NCBI GenBank assembly: GCA_038087015.1
Contig: JASBNA010000072.1
Span: forward strand, 62,001-126,000
Length of the DNA stretch: 64,000 nt
Source of the DNA: Cerrena zonata
Lineage: Eukaryota; Basidiomycota; Agaricomycetes; Polyporales; Cerrenaceae
Direction of reading: 5' to 3'
Shown in pieces: positions 1 to 10,498 of the stretch. The notes under the pieces were generated by a model. The model saw only the letters and a list, made by a program, of their open reading frames with translations, did no database searches and was not told the origin of the DNA. Position 1 is the stretch's first letter. Every line of letters begins with the position of its first letter. The position numbers were made by a program, and so were the translations under genes.

Positions 1-1
1 C

Positions 2-823
2 GTTCAATTCGATAAAGATATCAAAGAGGTTATTAATTTCACAATCAATAGTTTTTTACAAGAATTCGAAGCTCCAGATATTTCAACAATATGTAATGAA
101 ATTATTAATCTAGGAAACCAAGGATCGTTAAATGAAGAACTTGATTGTTTATTCATTGATCAGTATAATCAAGTCAAAGTATTCACCTTTTTGGATTACA
201 TGCTATTCCATTTATCATCGAAAGACGATAATTCCAATAGTAATCAAGAAATAGATTTGAACAATCCAAAAATGTATGAGAAATATCTCGATATATGGAA
301 GTTAAATCCAAAAGATTTTAAAGATTTCGATTACAAAGCAATTAAAAGCGAAATTCGTATTGATTCAAATTACTGTCATGGCTTACCAGATATTACCGAT
401 AGTTACGGTGAAATTGGTTTACTAATGAATTTTGAAAAATTTTATCACTATTTTGATCAGTCGCTAAGTTTTAATAATGGTTTAGGCAAAAGAAAAAATT
501 TTTATATTCCTAATCATAAAACTAACGCTGATGCAAATGAACAATTGGAATTACGTATGACTCTTGATAGAATGCGTATCAACAGTTTTAAAGAAACTAA
601 AACTAAAAGCCCTTCTCCTTCCTTATCAAATAAAAAATCTTTAAGGTTTTCCGATGAAAATAAAGAATTGGGTTTCTATAAATCTGAACCTCCCTCTTTC
701 ATTAATCTTTGGGAAGATATTGATGATCGAAAAGATGCCAACTCTACGAATCCTACAACTTCCATCTTACCTCCTAGTCAGCCACTCACTTTAGAATCCA
801 GAGGTGGTCCAATCGAAGCATAA
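2..823 (+). CDS. C-terminal part of an unrecognised protein (5' end outside window)
   Basis: The reading frame is already open at base 2 and runs without a stop to the TAA at 821-823, so the gene begins upstream of the window. About 273 residues are visible. The first half is Asp/Asn-rich and probably folded, with motifs such as FLDYMLFHL and NYCHGLPDITD. The last 90 residues are Ser/Pro/Lys-rich, look disordered, and end in SRGGPIEA. I see no signal peptide, transmembrane segment or zinc motif, and I do not recognise the family. It is a real gene because of its length, its AT-biased codon use and its open 5' edge. The N-terminal half is needed to name it. Confidence 0.7.
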   Translation, partial: VQFDKDIKEVINFTINSFLQEFEAPDISTICNEIINLGNQGSLNEELDCLFIDQYNQVKVFTFLDYMLFHLSSKDDNSNSNQEIDLNNPKMYEKYLDIWKLNPKDFKDFDYKAIKSEIRIDSNYCHGLPDITDSYGEIGLLMNFEKFYHYFDQSLSFNNGLGKRKNFYIPNHKTNADANEQLELRMTLDRMRINSFKETKTKSPSPSLSNKKSLRFSDENKELGFYKSEPPSFINLWEDIDDRKDANSTNPTTSILPPSQPLTLESRGGPIEA

Positions 824-1426
824 GCCTTCAAATGATCTTCTTAGCTTGATCTGATGAGCCTTCAAATAAACCTCACTCATGAACCTTATGACCACGCATG
901 CTTTCAGGGTATAGACCCGAGTAGAACTAATAAATAACTTCATTAATTAATTCAAAACTCGTAAACTTTTTGCGTTCTTCAAAACTTTCGCTTTTCTTAA
1001 AGCGGAGAAAACAATGTACAAAGACAATATAAAAATTCGGAAAAAAATCTGAGTCAGAGCAGCACAATAAATTGGCCTGGCCAAAAGGCATTTACACCTT
1101 GCAAGCATTTTGTCGAGTCAAGAAGAATACTAGAAGCAGAAATAGCTCCTAGAACACGGGATATTGTGTGTAAATCCACTGAAATCCGATATAACGTGAA
1201 GTAGGTTCCGGAATAGGACCAGCAGAAAACAAAAAAAATAAATAATAATAATAGAAATCCGGCTGACATTAACATAATTACATCAATCTAAGGATAAATT
1301 ATATTTAATTAATCCGAAAGTGATAGACATAGAAAAGATTGGAGTACTACTAGAGTGTTTGATAAGAACGAGGTTGAAGTGATTTTTGACTTGCTTAACT
1401 TGATAGTTTTAAATTTGAAGTTGGAG
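824..1426. other. Intergenic region upstream of SDD4-like gene
   Basis: About 600 bases lie between the partial gene and the zinc-finger gene. An 11-base direct repeat (agccttcaaat) occurs just after the upstream stop. On the minus strand, 1054-1275 holds a 73-codon ATG-initiated ORF with a hydrophobic N terminus (MLMSAGFLLLLFIFF). It could encode a small membrane protein but matches no family I recognise, and chance is at least as likely. The rest should contain the SDD4-like promoter. Confidence 0.4.
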
Positions 1427-4400
1427 ATGTCAGATTTTAATTCGGAATCCCATCTAGATACACCAATGAGTGATGAAACGCTAAAACAGAGCCAGAAGAA
1501 AAAGAAAAGAACATTGGGATCGTTTCCTTGTCCGGATTGTGATAAGGTTTTCAGTCGATCGGACCATTTATCTCGACATCATCTTAATCATCAACCAAAA
1601 GAAGTTTTCGAATGTGATTTTATCTTGGAAGAAGACAATGGGATAAGGAAGAAGTGTGGTAAAAGATTCGTTAGAAAAGATTTGAAAGAACGTCATGCAA
1701 GACGACATTTAGAGTTGATGAAATTAGAAGTCAACTTGAAGAAAAGGAAACCTTCGAGTGATCAAATAGATAAGTCAAAACAAGATGGTTCAAGGAAGAA
1801 AAGTATAGGCAAACCAGCATGTTCGAGTGATTTATCCCAAATACCCTTGCCAATCTCGTCAAATAGCTCACCGCTTCAAATATCAAATTTGATTCATACT
1901 CGTCCAAATGATGCCCTAGAAACACCGGGGCAATTTCCTTTACCAATAAATAATTCCTTTGGTACTAGTCCAACAGTAAATAATTCATTAGTTCCGCAAA
2001 AACCGCCTCATCCTCAGGCTCAACCTCAATCCGATTATTCTACTATCCCAATTCAAAATAACATTGTTGAACCAAGTATACCCAATGATTTTTCAGTTCA
2101 TCAATCACACCTAGACCGCCCCCATTTACCGGGCTTCGATACCAATCATCCACAGTCTCAAGTAGATGTTCTATCTTGGCTTTTCAATGATAATGCCCAA
2201 AATTATTCAAACCAAGTTGATAGAACCCCCAATGTCGATCAAAACATCCTACAACCATTGACAAATGCATCAATTAATGTGAAAAATCCAAATGAATTCC
2301 CATCACCTTTTGATTCTTCGCAAATATCTCCGAATCCAAACGATCGTGTATCGATCTTACCATCACAACCGAATAGTAATTGGAATTCAATACAAGATCC
2401 AAACTCGAATCCCTTAACCCCATTCTATCACCCAGCAAGCCAATATAATTCTTATTTTCAAAATTTAAATAATCTTGACATTCAAGATATGAATTTCATT
2501 CCAAATTCAACTAATCCTTTGGAAGAAATATTTTTAAGAAAGAATAATGAAAAATATAATTCAAAAGCTCTCAATGGCTTAGCCAATAATAACAATTTCC
2601 AATTTTCATCCATGGAGTCTAGTTCCCCAACTAATACTAATGACTCCTTAACGTCTCGTTCGGGATCAGATATAAACTTAACTCCTGAAACTTATGAAAT
2701 AAATTTTAATCAAAATAACTTAATGAAGGTAATTCAAGAACATGGATTACATTCTAATGTCTCTAAAAAAAAATGCATTTTCATTGATAGCTTATTAGTA
2801 AATTCACTTATAAAATCAATTCCTTCATTAAATCGAAAACAAATCGAAGACTGTTTCGTTCTCATTGATGATAATTGTTCTTTGGAGAATCGCTTTTCAT
2901 TCTACTTATCAAAATATTGGAAGTATTTCCATCCCCAGTTTAGTATCTTGCATAAACCTTCCTTTGATACTAAACTTTCTCAACCATTATTATTATTGGC
3001 AATGATTATAATTGGTGCAAATTACTGTGCTCCAATACCAACAATACTTAATGGTAAATTGAAAAAAGATTCTTATTTGAAGTTTTGTGATTTGATTGCT
3101 GAACCTTTAAGATTTATGATTTTCCAACATAAGGATTTTAAAACTCCAACTAAATTATGGGTCTTACAAACTTTGAATCTTTTAGAGTGGTCAGAGAAAA
3201 ACTTTTTACTGAGAGAGATGCATGAGAGAGCTCATATTCATCATGGTACCACTGTTCAATTATTAAGAAGATCTCCTTTATTAGGTGGGAACCCTACTCA
3301 TCATAATAAACAGGTAACTCAAAGTAATACATCTACGAGTACTGGTGGTGAAGAGTCTTCTGATATAAATACCGACTTGAATACCGTCAAAGTTAATGAT
3401 CAACACGATGTGAATCTTTTCAATGAATGGGTTGAATCAGAATCAATGAAAAGAATTACTTTCATGACGTTTTATTTGGACATTATTGACTATATTAAAT
3501 TTCGTCATAACCCTCAGATGACATTTTATCAATTACAATTATTAAATTTACCCTGTAATGATAATCAGTTATGGGAATCACAAGAATTAAATGGTTCCTT
3601 TAGAAAAATAGTAAAAAGACAGAAAAAATTACAATCCCAAATCGATACGCTTCATCTTAATAATCATCATTTTCATAAAAATGAAAGTGGTAAGATGAGT
3701 ATGGGGATTAAATTTATCAATGCATTAAAAGATATTTTAAAACCAGCCGAAGAAATAAAATGTCTAACCAGTACTCATTCAATTTTTTCAAGGAAAATTT
3801 TATTTGCTGGGTTAATATCGATTATGTATCAAATGCAGCAAACTGATCTTCAAAATAATTCATCTTTATTAACAACGAATGGGATAGTATCAAACAGGAA
3901 AAATCAAGTATGGAAAGAGATTTTATCAAAGGCCTTTGACAATTGGACAATACAATCCAATTGTTATGGGGGTGTAAAACTGCCCGAACCGCTAGTGTTC
4001 CAACATAAACCTTTCCAATGTAAATTTCCAATGTATCACCTTACACAAATAATCGGGATGGCAGATATTAACCATTATGATATTGCGATTTTCGGCGGAT
4101 CTCCTGCTAACCAGAGTGTTGGTGTAACCAAGAAGGATCGCCTGATTGTTCGTAGAAAATTGAACAGTATGTGGTCAAGGAATTTACAAATGAATAAGTT
4201 GTCAATAAATGACATAATAAACTTAAAGAGTGTTGTTCATTGTTACTTGTTGTTATGGGAATTAATGTTAAAACCAAATAATGACTTAAATCCTGATGAT
4301 AAAACCCACAGTATATTCATAGATTGGTCAGTTGAAAATGACTATTTTGATAGCATGTATGCAATTGGGATAGCAACCATGGTTTTATGGTGTTATGTTT

Positions 4401-4834
4401 ATTCAACTTATGGAATAGAATCACATAGATTTAATGAAATTGAAAATTTAGGTAAACATATTCGAGATTATTCAAAGATGTCAGAATATAGTGCCGAAGG
4501 TGGTTACCAATATCTTCTTAGAATAAGGCAGGAATTTTATACTAATTTGAGAAAGAATAATTTACATAAGGAATTTAATATTCATCCTTTCAATCTTGAA
4601 AGTAAAAAGCATACACCGCATGAAATATTGGTTAAACATTGTGAATTATTACCACAACTTTCAAATAAGCAACATATAAGTGGACTTTGTTTCTTAGTGG
4701 GGTCCAAATTACTTAGTAGTCAGTGGTTAATTCTTAGAGAGAGTGCTAGGCTTATTCTCAATTGTGCATTGATCTCTATTGGTAAACCGGATATAGTTTG
4801 TGAAGATTTATTTGATAGTAATTTATCCGAATAA
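1427..4834 (+). CDS. SDD4: C2H2 zinc-finger transcription factor with fungal regulatory domain, SDD4/YPR022C-like
   Basis: This is a nuclear DNA-binding regulator of about 1135 residues. Two N-terminal C2H2 fingers are visible: residues ~35-57 (CPDCDKVFSRSDHLSRHHLNH) and ~66-94, the second with an insert between its cysteines. A basic stretch and a ~350-residue Ser/Pro/Asn/Gln-rich linker follow. The C-terminal ~600 residues look like the fungal-specific transcription-factor middle homology region (the segment around FSFYLSKYWKYFHPQFSILHKPSF is typical). I chose the ATG at 1427; the open frame upstream has no in-frame ATG. Length, domain order and the presence of AGC1 in the same window fit S. 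cerevisiae YPR022C (SDD4), whose neighbour YPR021C is AGC1. Targets cannot be read from the sequence. Other Adr1/Rsf2-like factors remain possible. Confidence 0.75.
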   Translation: MSDFNSESHLDTPMSDETLKQSQKKKKRTLGSFPCPDCDKVFSRSDHLSRHHLNHQPKEVFECDFILEEDNGIRKKCGKRFVRKDLKERHARRHLELMKLEVNLKKRKPSSDQIDKSKQDGSRKKSIGKPACSSDLSQIPLPISSNSSPLQISNLIHTRPNDALETPGQFPLPINNSFGTSPTVNNSLVPQKPPHPQAQPQSDYSTIPIQNNIVEPSIPNDFSVHQSHLDRPHLPGFDTNHPQSQVDVLSWLFNDNAQNYSNQVDRTPNVDQNILQPLTNASINVKNPNEFPSPFDSSQISPNPNDRVSILPSQPNSNWNSIQDPNSNPLTPFYHPASQYNSYFQNLNNLDIQDMNFIPNSTNPLEEIFLRKNNEKYNSKALNGLANNNNFQFSSMESSSPTNTNDSLTSRSGSDINLTPETYEINFNQNNLMKVIQEHGLHSNVSKKKCIFIDSLLVNSLIKSIPSLNRKQIEDCFVLIDDNCSLENRFSFYLSKYWKYFHPQFSILHKPSFDTKLSQPLLLLAMIIIGANYCAPIPTILNGKLKKDSYLKFCDLIAEPLRFMIFQHKDFKTPTKLWVLQTLNLLEWSEKNFLLREMHERAHIHHGTTVQLLRRSPLLGGNPTHHNKQVTQSNTSTSTGGEESSDINTDLNTVKVNDQHDVNLFNEWVESESMKRITFMTFYLDIIDYIKFRHNPQMTFYQLQLLNLPCNDNQLWESQELNGSFRKIVKRQKKLQSQIDTLHLNNHHFHKNESGKMSMGIKFINALKDILKPAEEIKCLTSTHSIFSRKILFAGLISIMYQMQQTDLQNNSSLLTTNGIVSNRKNQVWKEILSKAFDNWTIQSNCYGGVKLPEPLVFQHKPFQCKFPMYHLTQIIGMADINHYDIAIFGGSPANQSVGVTKKDRLIVRRKLNSMWSRNLQMNKLSINDIINLKSVVHCYLLLWELMLKPNNDLNPDDKTHSIFIDWSVENDYFDSMYAIGIATMVLWCYVYSTYGIESHRFNEIENLGKHIRDYSKMSEYSAEGGYQYLLRIRQEFYTNLRKNNLHKEFNIHPFNLESKKHTPHEILVKHCELLPQLSNKQHISGLCFLVGSKLLSSQWLILRESARLILNCALISIGKPDIVCEDLFDSNLSE

Positions 4835-4988
4835 TATAATACTACAACAATTCATTCTTTTATTTTAAAAATCGATATCAAATTAAAACGTAACTAAAAA
4901 TACAAATGCAAAAAAAAAAGGACACAAAGTGTAAATAAACGTTGAAATGAAAAAAAAAGAGTAAGACATAATGGAATCATTTTAGAGA

Positions 4989-5774
4989 TTAGACTAAAAG
5001 AACAGCATTAACACATCCATCTCTATCAGGTTCATTTGTAATTTGAGCGTATTTACCCCAAACAACTTTACCACCAGCCGTAACCAAACCCAATTCAGAA
5101 ACATTAACTTCGATGATAGTACCTTTAGTTAAAACACCTAATTGAGTATACATTGGAGATTGAGGGTTTTTCTTAACCCCCAAAATTGGTAAGAAAACAG
5201 TAACTCCTAATTCTGGATGGGTCACGTTGGCCTTTTTCTGTCTCAAAGCAGAAGGTCTAATGATTCTTTCCATTTTAACGGGTCTACGGGTGAAACCTTC
5301 ACCAACAAAAGTATGTTTTGTAATCATTCTTTTCCAGGATTTGGATTTGGATTTACCAGTTTTAATAACCTTAAACATTTCTTCTTCAGAAATACCTTTG
5401 ACTTTAGGTAATGGAACCGAAAATTTATCAGCTTTCTCTAATCTTTTTTGTTTAATTGAAGATGATATAGCTTTAGCAGTGTTATTAGTTTCACGATCCA
5501 ATAAATATGTTGGTAATGCTTCTCCTTCATCTTGTTTTGGTGTAGATGGTCCTTTAACCTTGGATTCTTGGTGGGCCTTGATCTTCTTCTTCATAGCAAC
5601 CTTTTCACTATAACGTTTCTTAGCAAATTGCTTACCTCTCCATCCTTTCAACTCTTGGGCATCTTTAGCTATTCTATGTCCTTCTCTGGCTTCTCTCTTT
5701 CTCTTTCTTTCTTCATGGTCCAATCTTCTACCATGTTGCTTTATGTGCTGTTCAATATACTCGTTTTGAGGCAT
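4989..5774 (-). CDS. NSA2: NSA2, 60S ribosome biogenesis factor
   Basis: This 261-residue nucleolar protein of the Nsa2/TINP1 family, related to ribosomal protein eS8, is needed for 27S pre-rRNA processing and pre-60S assembly. The start [31 protein letters not shown] basic helix, the central [12 protein letters not shown] motif and the C-terminal beta-rich part ([24 protein letters not shown], ending CVNAVLLV) are diagnostic, and the length equals the family norm. It is transcribed divergently from LCP5, another ribosome-biogenesis gene, across a 291-base gap. It converges with the SDD4-like gene 154 bases away. The ATG at 5774 is the conserved start. Confidence 0.96.
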   Translation of the reverse strand: MPQNEYIEQHIKQHGRRLDHEERKRKREAREGHRIAKDAQELKGWRGKQFAKKRYSEKVAMKKKIKAHQESKVKGPSTPKQDEGEALPTYLLDRETNNTAKAISSSIKQKRLEKADKFSVPLPKVKGISEEEMFKVIKTGKSKSKSWKRMITKHTFVGEGFTRRPVKMERIIRPSALRQKKANVTHPELGVTVFLPILGVKKNPQSPMYTQLGVLTKGTIIEVNVSELGLVTAGGKVVWGKYAQITNEPDRDGCVNAVLLV

Positions 5775-6065
5775 CTTGCTTGACTTCTGTTTCTTCTATT
5801 CGAATAACTATCTTCTTTTCTAAGAGGCAGTGATTCTTTCAAAATTTCGATGCTCTTCCTCTCAGAAAGAAAGAAAAAAAAAAAAAATTGATAGCTTGTG
5901 CAACTGCTCGTATTTTATCTCATCTCCTCTTACATAAGCACTTACATAAGCACTAAGATTATTATTTTTTTTTTTTTTTTTCATTTTTCATATTTCATTC
6001 CTTTTATTTCTGTTTAGTCTTAGAGTCTAGCATTTGATTACACCTATAAGTACGTACTTGTCAAG
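5775..6065. promoter_or_regulatory. Shared divergent promoter of NSA2 and LCP5
   Basis: The gap between two divergent ribosome-biogenesis genes holds long poly-A (5874-5886) and poly-T (5967-5981) tracts of the kind that exclude nucleosomes in yeast promoters. There is also a tandem 12-base repeat (cttacataagca, twice, ~5931-5954) and a CTCATC core resembling the PAC element of ribosome-biogenesis genes at about 5919. The PAC assignment rests on the core only and is tentative. Confidence 0.5.
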
Positions 6066-7118
6066 ATGGCCACCAGGGAATCCGTGGACCAACTACTCAC
6101 GGGTATTGCAGCTGCAGTTGAGACCACGACGCAGTCGATCCAGTCAATAGAACAAGATCATCTCGATAATGAAGATACTTTCCCTAGTATAGTTCAGGAA
6201 CTTATGAAAAAACTAGGACTCGATAAACTAGAAGGGGTTTCGTTATTGACATTGAAAAACAGCTCGTTATTGTCGTATTTAAACAATCTTGCTCTTGTGA
6301 TTTTAAGTCACTTAGAAAGATTAGAGAAGATTGTGAATTTGACAAGACAGAATCATTAAAGGAGAAAATGGTGGAAAATTCAATTATACAGAGGGTCTCA
6401 TTAGAAAAAGGGATTAAGCCATTAGAGAAGAAATTAAATTATCAAATTGATAAAATGGTGAGATCGTATAATAGAATGATGGAAGATGAAACTAGAATAG
6501 AAGCTAAGATTAGTAAAGAATCCACTAAAGAATCCGGATCAGAATCAGGATCAGAGTCCGACTCCGAGTCCGAGTCTGAAGAAGAAGACGACGCTCTTTC
6601 TTACAGACCAGATGCTGCAGCCTTGGCCAAATTAACTAAAACTTCAAGCAAAGCTAAACCATCCAAATCATCAGAGCCAAGTGAAAATGCTGAAGCTTAT
6701 AAACCACCCAAGATTTCTGCAGTTGCACCACCCTCTGCTACCTTCAGTGAAAAGGGAGCTGATAAGTCGTCTAATCGTAAATTACAAAGTATGGAAGAAT
6801 ATTTGGCAGAAAACTCTGAATTACCTCAAGCAGAAGTATCAATTGGTTCAAGTATTGTAAACAATGGTAGAGGAGGTGTTAAAACTGATAAAGATAGACA
6901 AAGAGAAGAAGAAATTCAAACTTACGAAGAAAGTAACTTCACCAGATTACCCAATACTCAACTTAAAAAGAGTTTCAAACAAAAAGCAAAACGAAAAGGC
7001 AAATCACTTTGCCGGTGAAGATTGGTCAATGTTTAATAATAATAGAAATATCCTGGAAGGTACTTCTAGGAAAAGAAAACCTACTTCTGCCTGGGATAAA
7101 GTTAAAAGAAGACGTTAA
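6066..7118 (+). CDS. LCP5: LCP5, U3 snoRNP/SSU processome protein, with two apparent frame breaks
   Basis: This is a Sas10/Utp3/Lcp5 (neuroguidin) family protein that acts in the nucleolus in early 18S rRNA maturation. The N-terminal part contains the conserved block GVSLLTLKNSSLLSYLNNLALVILSHLE. The middle contains IQRVSLEKGIKPLEKKLNYQ, an acidic Ser/Glu stretch, SYRPD and YKPPKISAV. The C-terminal part has GEDWSMFNN and a terminal SAWDKVKRRR. These three pieces lie in frames 0, 2 and 0: one base appears missing near 6324-6330, and one extra A appears in the run at 6981-6985. The two shifts compensate. LCP5 is essential in S. cerevisiae, so sequence error is likelier than a pseudogene. It pairs divergently with NSA2, as in S. 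cerevisiae (YER126C/YER127W). Confidence 0.9.
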
Positions 7119-7981
7119 GCCTTTCGTTTTCTTTTCTTTCGCATCCTATTAATATATAAATAGATTAGCAATACTACGGTCATTAAGGGTAACGTTTCAC
7201 GGAACCAATGGAAATAAATGTAGTCCTTCAGGATTTATTAACACGTAAGTACCTTATATATACACCACCTTATACAAAGTCTCGATTCAAATCGTTTACC
7301 TTCGCGTTGCTGCTGCGGAAAATGAATTTTTCGTTTTAAGGTTTTCAAATGGCTGCTACATAAAGTTTAAATAATGACAAAATTGATTGAAAAAGAAAAC
7401 AGTACACAAATAATTGAAGTAAATATATAAGAAATGAGCTGTTAGAAGTGTATAATGAATGACGAGGTGGAGGCAAAAAAAAAACATGGAATGCGTGATT
7501 AAGGGTATCATATTAATGGCACATAAAGTTACAACAGTTTATTCATTTTATGGTTCTTTTTTTTTTTAAAAATCTTTGGTAATTTTTTCTTTTTTTTTTT
7601 TATTTTTTTGTTTATACGGTTTTCATCTGGAAAGTTGGGAGGATTTTCAATTGGAAGATATCTATTAAACTTTCAAAGCTTTGTAGACATCACAAACCTT
7701 GACATGTTTGTAAACCACAAGAAAATAATGTTCATAGCATTTTCAACTGGTCTATAGGAAACACGGCCATGATTAAATAAATAAATAAAAAGTAAAGTAA
7801 AAATAAAAAAGACACAAGCTAATAATAACAAAGATCATAATGGAGTAATCCTTAAATACAACATTGAAAATAAACACATAAAAGGAAGAAATAAAGGATA
7901 TGTAGAAAAAAAAAAAGGACAAGTAGGATAAAAATATAAGATTGGATAAGTTTAAAAAAGCACCGAACAAAAGATTATTTA
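7119..7981. other. Intergenic region between convergent LCP5 and MPT5
   Basis: About 860 bases hold the 3' flanks of both genes. The region is very AT-rich with long T runs (about 7556-7610). The ORFs here are low-complexity and I do not support them as genes. I see no tRNA and no element boundaries. Confidence 0.4.
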
Positions 7982-10498
7982 TTAACCTTGATAGTAGTTC
8001 AAACCGGAAGGCACTTGATATTGTCCTTGGTTAATAATATTATACTGATGTTTTTGTTGTTGTTGTTGATAAGATTGATTTTGAGTGTATGCATTTTGGT
8101 GATGTTGTTGTTGTTGTAAAAAAGTTGGGGGAGGAGGAGGCGGAGTCATATTTTTAAAACCATTATCAAATAATGTAGGGTAATCACCATGTGTATTAAT
8201 CATAAACTCGTTAGAAGTCATATTATTATTCGTATTCGATTGAGAATTTGAAACGGGAGCTTTTGAACCCGATGCAATTGAGTTAGTAACATGCAAATTA
8301 GTAGTTGGTGGATAACCAATAATTGGAGTATTTAAAGAAGAGTTTGGTTCTGAATTAAAACCATTTTGACTTGGAATAAAATTTTTATTAACACCACCAA
8401 AGACATAATTTTGAGCTTGATTTGGTTGATTAAAATAACCAAATTGATTTTGAGAATTTTGATGATGATGAGAAGTGTTAATTGGTGGGGGTGGGGGAGG
8501 TTGTTGTTGAATATGAGGAACTGAAAAACCTCTTGAATGATTAATAAATTGATTCGAGGGAGAAGGATGATTACCTAAACTCAAACTTCTAGTTTGAATA
8601 TGAGAAGGATTTGGACGAGAATCAGTTTGAATAAATTCACCATTAGCATTCATATTCTGGTTAAAATTGAATAAAGAATTATTTGAATTCAATGGTAAAT
8701 TAACTTTTGGTTGGGGAGGTTGTTGTTGTTGGGGAGGTTGTGGTTGTTGCTGCTGCTGTTGTTGTTGTTGTTGAGAATTTTTAATTTTAGGTAAAGTTTT
8801 TGAATTACCATTTAAAATAATATTAATTTTCAGTTGAATTCTTTTACCAAATGAAGACATGATTTTACAGTGTTGAAACCACTTTTTAATAATTTGAATT
8901 TGTAAAGAATCATCAAAATTTTGATTATAATTAATTGGTAATAATAATAATAAGTTATCTGATAAATTATTTGAATCTTTCAAAAAATAATTGATTTGAG
9001 GATTAATTAAAATATCAATTAAAGTTTGAATAACATAATTACCATAAGGATCATTAATTAATTTATTTAAATCCGAATTTAAAATATGATAAGATAATTC
9101 AAATTTTAAATTTGAAAAATCCATTGATTTAAATTCATTATTAAAACAATTTTTCAAAAATTTTTCAATAACATTTGAAGAAAATTTTAAATTGCATAAA
9201 TTATTAATACCAAATTTAATAAAATTATTAAAAATTTTAATATCAATTTCAATTGAATTAATTGAAATTAAATATTGTAAAACATAATTACCAAATTGAT
9301 CATTAATTAAATTAATGAAAATATCAAAGGAAAGAATTTTATTAGCAAAATCATTTAATTGATAATTATTAACATGATTAAGACATTTTTGTAAAACACA
9401 ACAACCGTGTTTATGAGTAGCCACAATATATAAATCATTAATAATTGAATCATAAATAAATTGACAATTTTCTGGATTATATTTATTTAAAATTTTTTGA
9501 ATAACATGATTACCATTTAAATCTTTAATTAATTCAATAATATAAGGTTTTAAACCTTTAATTAATAAATTTAATTGATAATCATTATTTAAATTATCAA
9601 TAATTTTTTGTAAAGCTCTAGTACCATGTTGATTAATTGAAATTTGAAATAAATTAAATTGTAAAATTTCCAAAATTAAATTTAAATTTAATTCATCACA
9701 ATAATCAATTAATTTTTGAATTAAATAATTACCAAAAGGATCAATAATTAATTCATATAAATAAGGATAAATTTCTTTAAAAATTATTTCAAAATTTGAT
9801 TTTCTTAATTGAGAATTTGAAATTAAATTTTCATCAATTTTTTTTTGTAAAAAACGACAACCGTATTGATCTTTTGATAATTTTAATATTTCTTGTTTTA
9901 ATTGATTTAAAGGAATTTTATTAATTGAAGTTAAATATTCTTTATCAATTTTAGAATTATTAAAAGGTTTTTGATTTTCTTTATCTAAATATAATGATTC
10001 AATTGAAATTTGACGTTGATGATTAAATGGTAAAGGTAATGGAGAAGCTGATAATGAATGATTACTATTACTATGACTATGACTGAAACTTGAATTACGA
10101 GCATGAATTCCATTCCCACTATTGATACTACCACCAGATGTACTATTAATACTACCACCAGTATTATTATTAGTTATTGATGTTGTTGAATTTGAATGAT
10201 TAGGATTATTTTTATTTTGATCCAAATTAAAATTGGGTAAATTCAAGTTATTATTTAATTTATTTGATTCCCAAAGAAACAGTTTTGAATTAATGGTGGA
10301 TAAAGTTGGAGGAGTAGTTGGTTCAATTAAAGAATTAATTGAATTGATTGACAAGTTATGACCATGATTAAAAGAATTTGAATGATGATGAGAAGAAGAA
10401 GAAATTTGATAATTGGGATTATTATTTGGAGGATTTAAATTTAAGTTAGACATGACTTGATTTGAAGAAGAAGAAATAGAATTATAAATTCCACTCAT
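7982..10498 (-). CDS. MPT5: Pumilio-family RNA-binding protein, MPT5/PUF5-like
   Basis: This 838-residue cytoplasmic PUF protein would bind UGU-containing 3' UTR elements and promote mRNA repression and decay. After a Ser/Asn-rich N terminus, eight PUM repeats occupy residues ~193-560. Their base-contact helices are DQYGCRFLQ, DPFGNYLIQ, NQHGTRALQ, DLNGNHVIQ, HKHGCCVLQ, DQFGNYVLQ, LKFSSNVIE and DPYGNYVIQ. By the established PUF code, repeats 8-6 (N/Q, S/E, N/Q) read U-G-U. The C terminus is Gln/Pro/Asn-rich with several polyGln runs. That tail and the neighbourhood (SAE2, BUD13, XRN1 and NUP49, all close to MPT5/YGL178W in S. cerevisiae) favour MPT5 over PUF4. Confidence 0.87.
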   Translation of the reverse strand: MSGIYNSISSSSNQVMSNLNLNPPNNNPNYQISSSSHHHSNSFNHGHNLSINSINSLIEPTTPPTLSTINSKLFLWESNKLNNNLNLPNFNLDQNKNNPNHSNSTTSITNNNTGGSINSTSGGSINSGNGIHARNSSFSHSHSNSNHSLSASPLPLPFNHQRQISIESLYLDKENQKPFNNSKIDKEYLTSINKIPLNQLKQEILKLSKDQYGCRFLQKKIDENLISNSQLRKSNFEIIFKEIYPYLYELIIDPFGNYLIQKLIDYCDELNLNLILEILQFNLFQISINQHGTRALQKIIDNLNNDYQLNLLIKGLKPYIIELIKDLNGNHVIQKILNKYNPENCQFIYDSIINDLYIVATHKHGCCVLQKCLNHVNNYQLNDFANKILSFDIFINLINDQFGNYVLQYLISINSIEIDIKIFNNFIKFGINNLCNLKFSSNVIEKFLKNCFNNEFKSMDFSNLKFELSYHILNSDLNKLINDPYGNYVIQTLIDILINPQINYFLKDSNNLSDNLLLLLPINYNQNFDDSLQIQIIKKWFQHCKIMSSFGKRIQLKINIILNGNSKTLPKIKNSQQQQQQQQQQPQPPQQQQPPQPKVNLPLNSNNSLFNFNQNMNANGEFIQTDSRPNPSHIQTRSLSLGNHPSPSNQFINHSRGFSVPHIQQQPPPPPPINTSHHHQNSQNQFGYFNQPNQAQNYVFGGVNKNFIPSQNGFNSEPNSSLNTPIIGYPPTTNLHVTNSIASGSKAPVSNSQSNTNNNMTSNEFMINTHGDYPTLFDNGFKNMTPPPPPPTFLQQQQHHQNAYTQNQSYQQQQQKHQYNIINQGQYQVPSGLNYYQG

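Noticed and set aside
6066..7118. Programmed ribosomal frameshifting to explain the LCP5 or XRN1 frame changes
   Set aside because: No canonical slippery heptamer or known yeast plus-one site was seen, related genes are not frameshifted, and several unrelated genes in the window show the same type of lesion.
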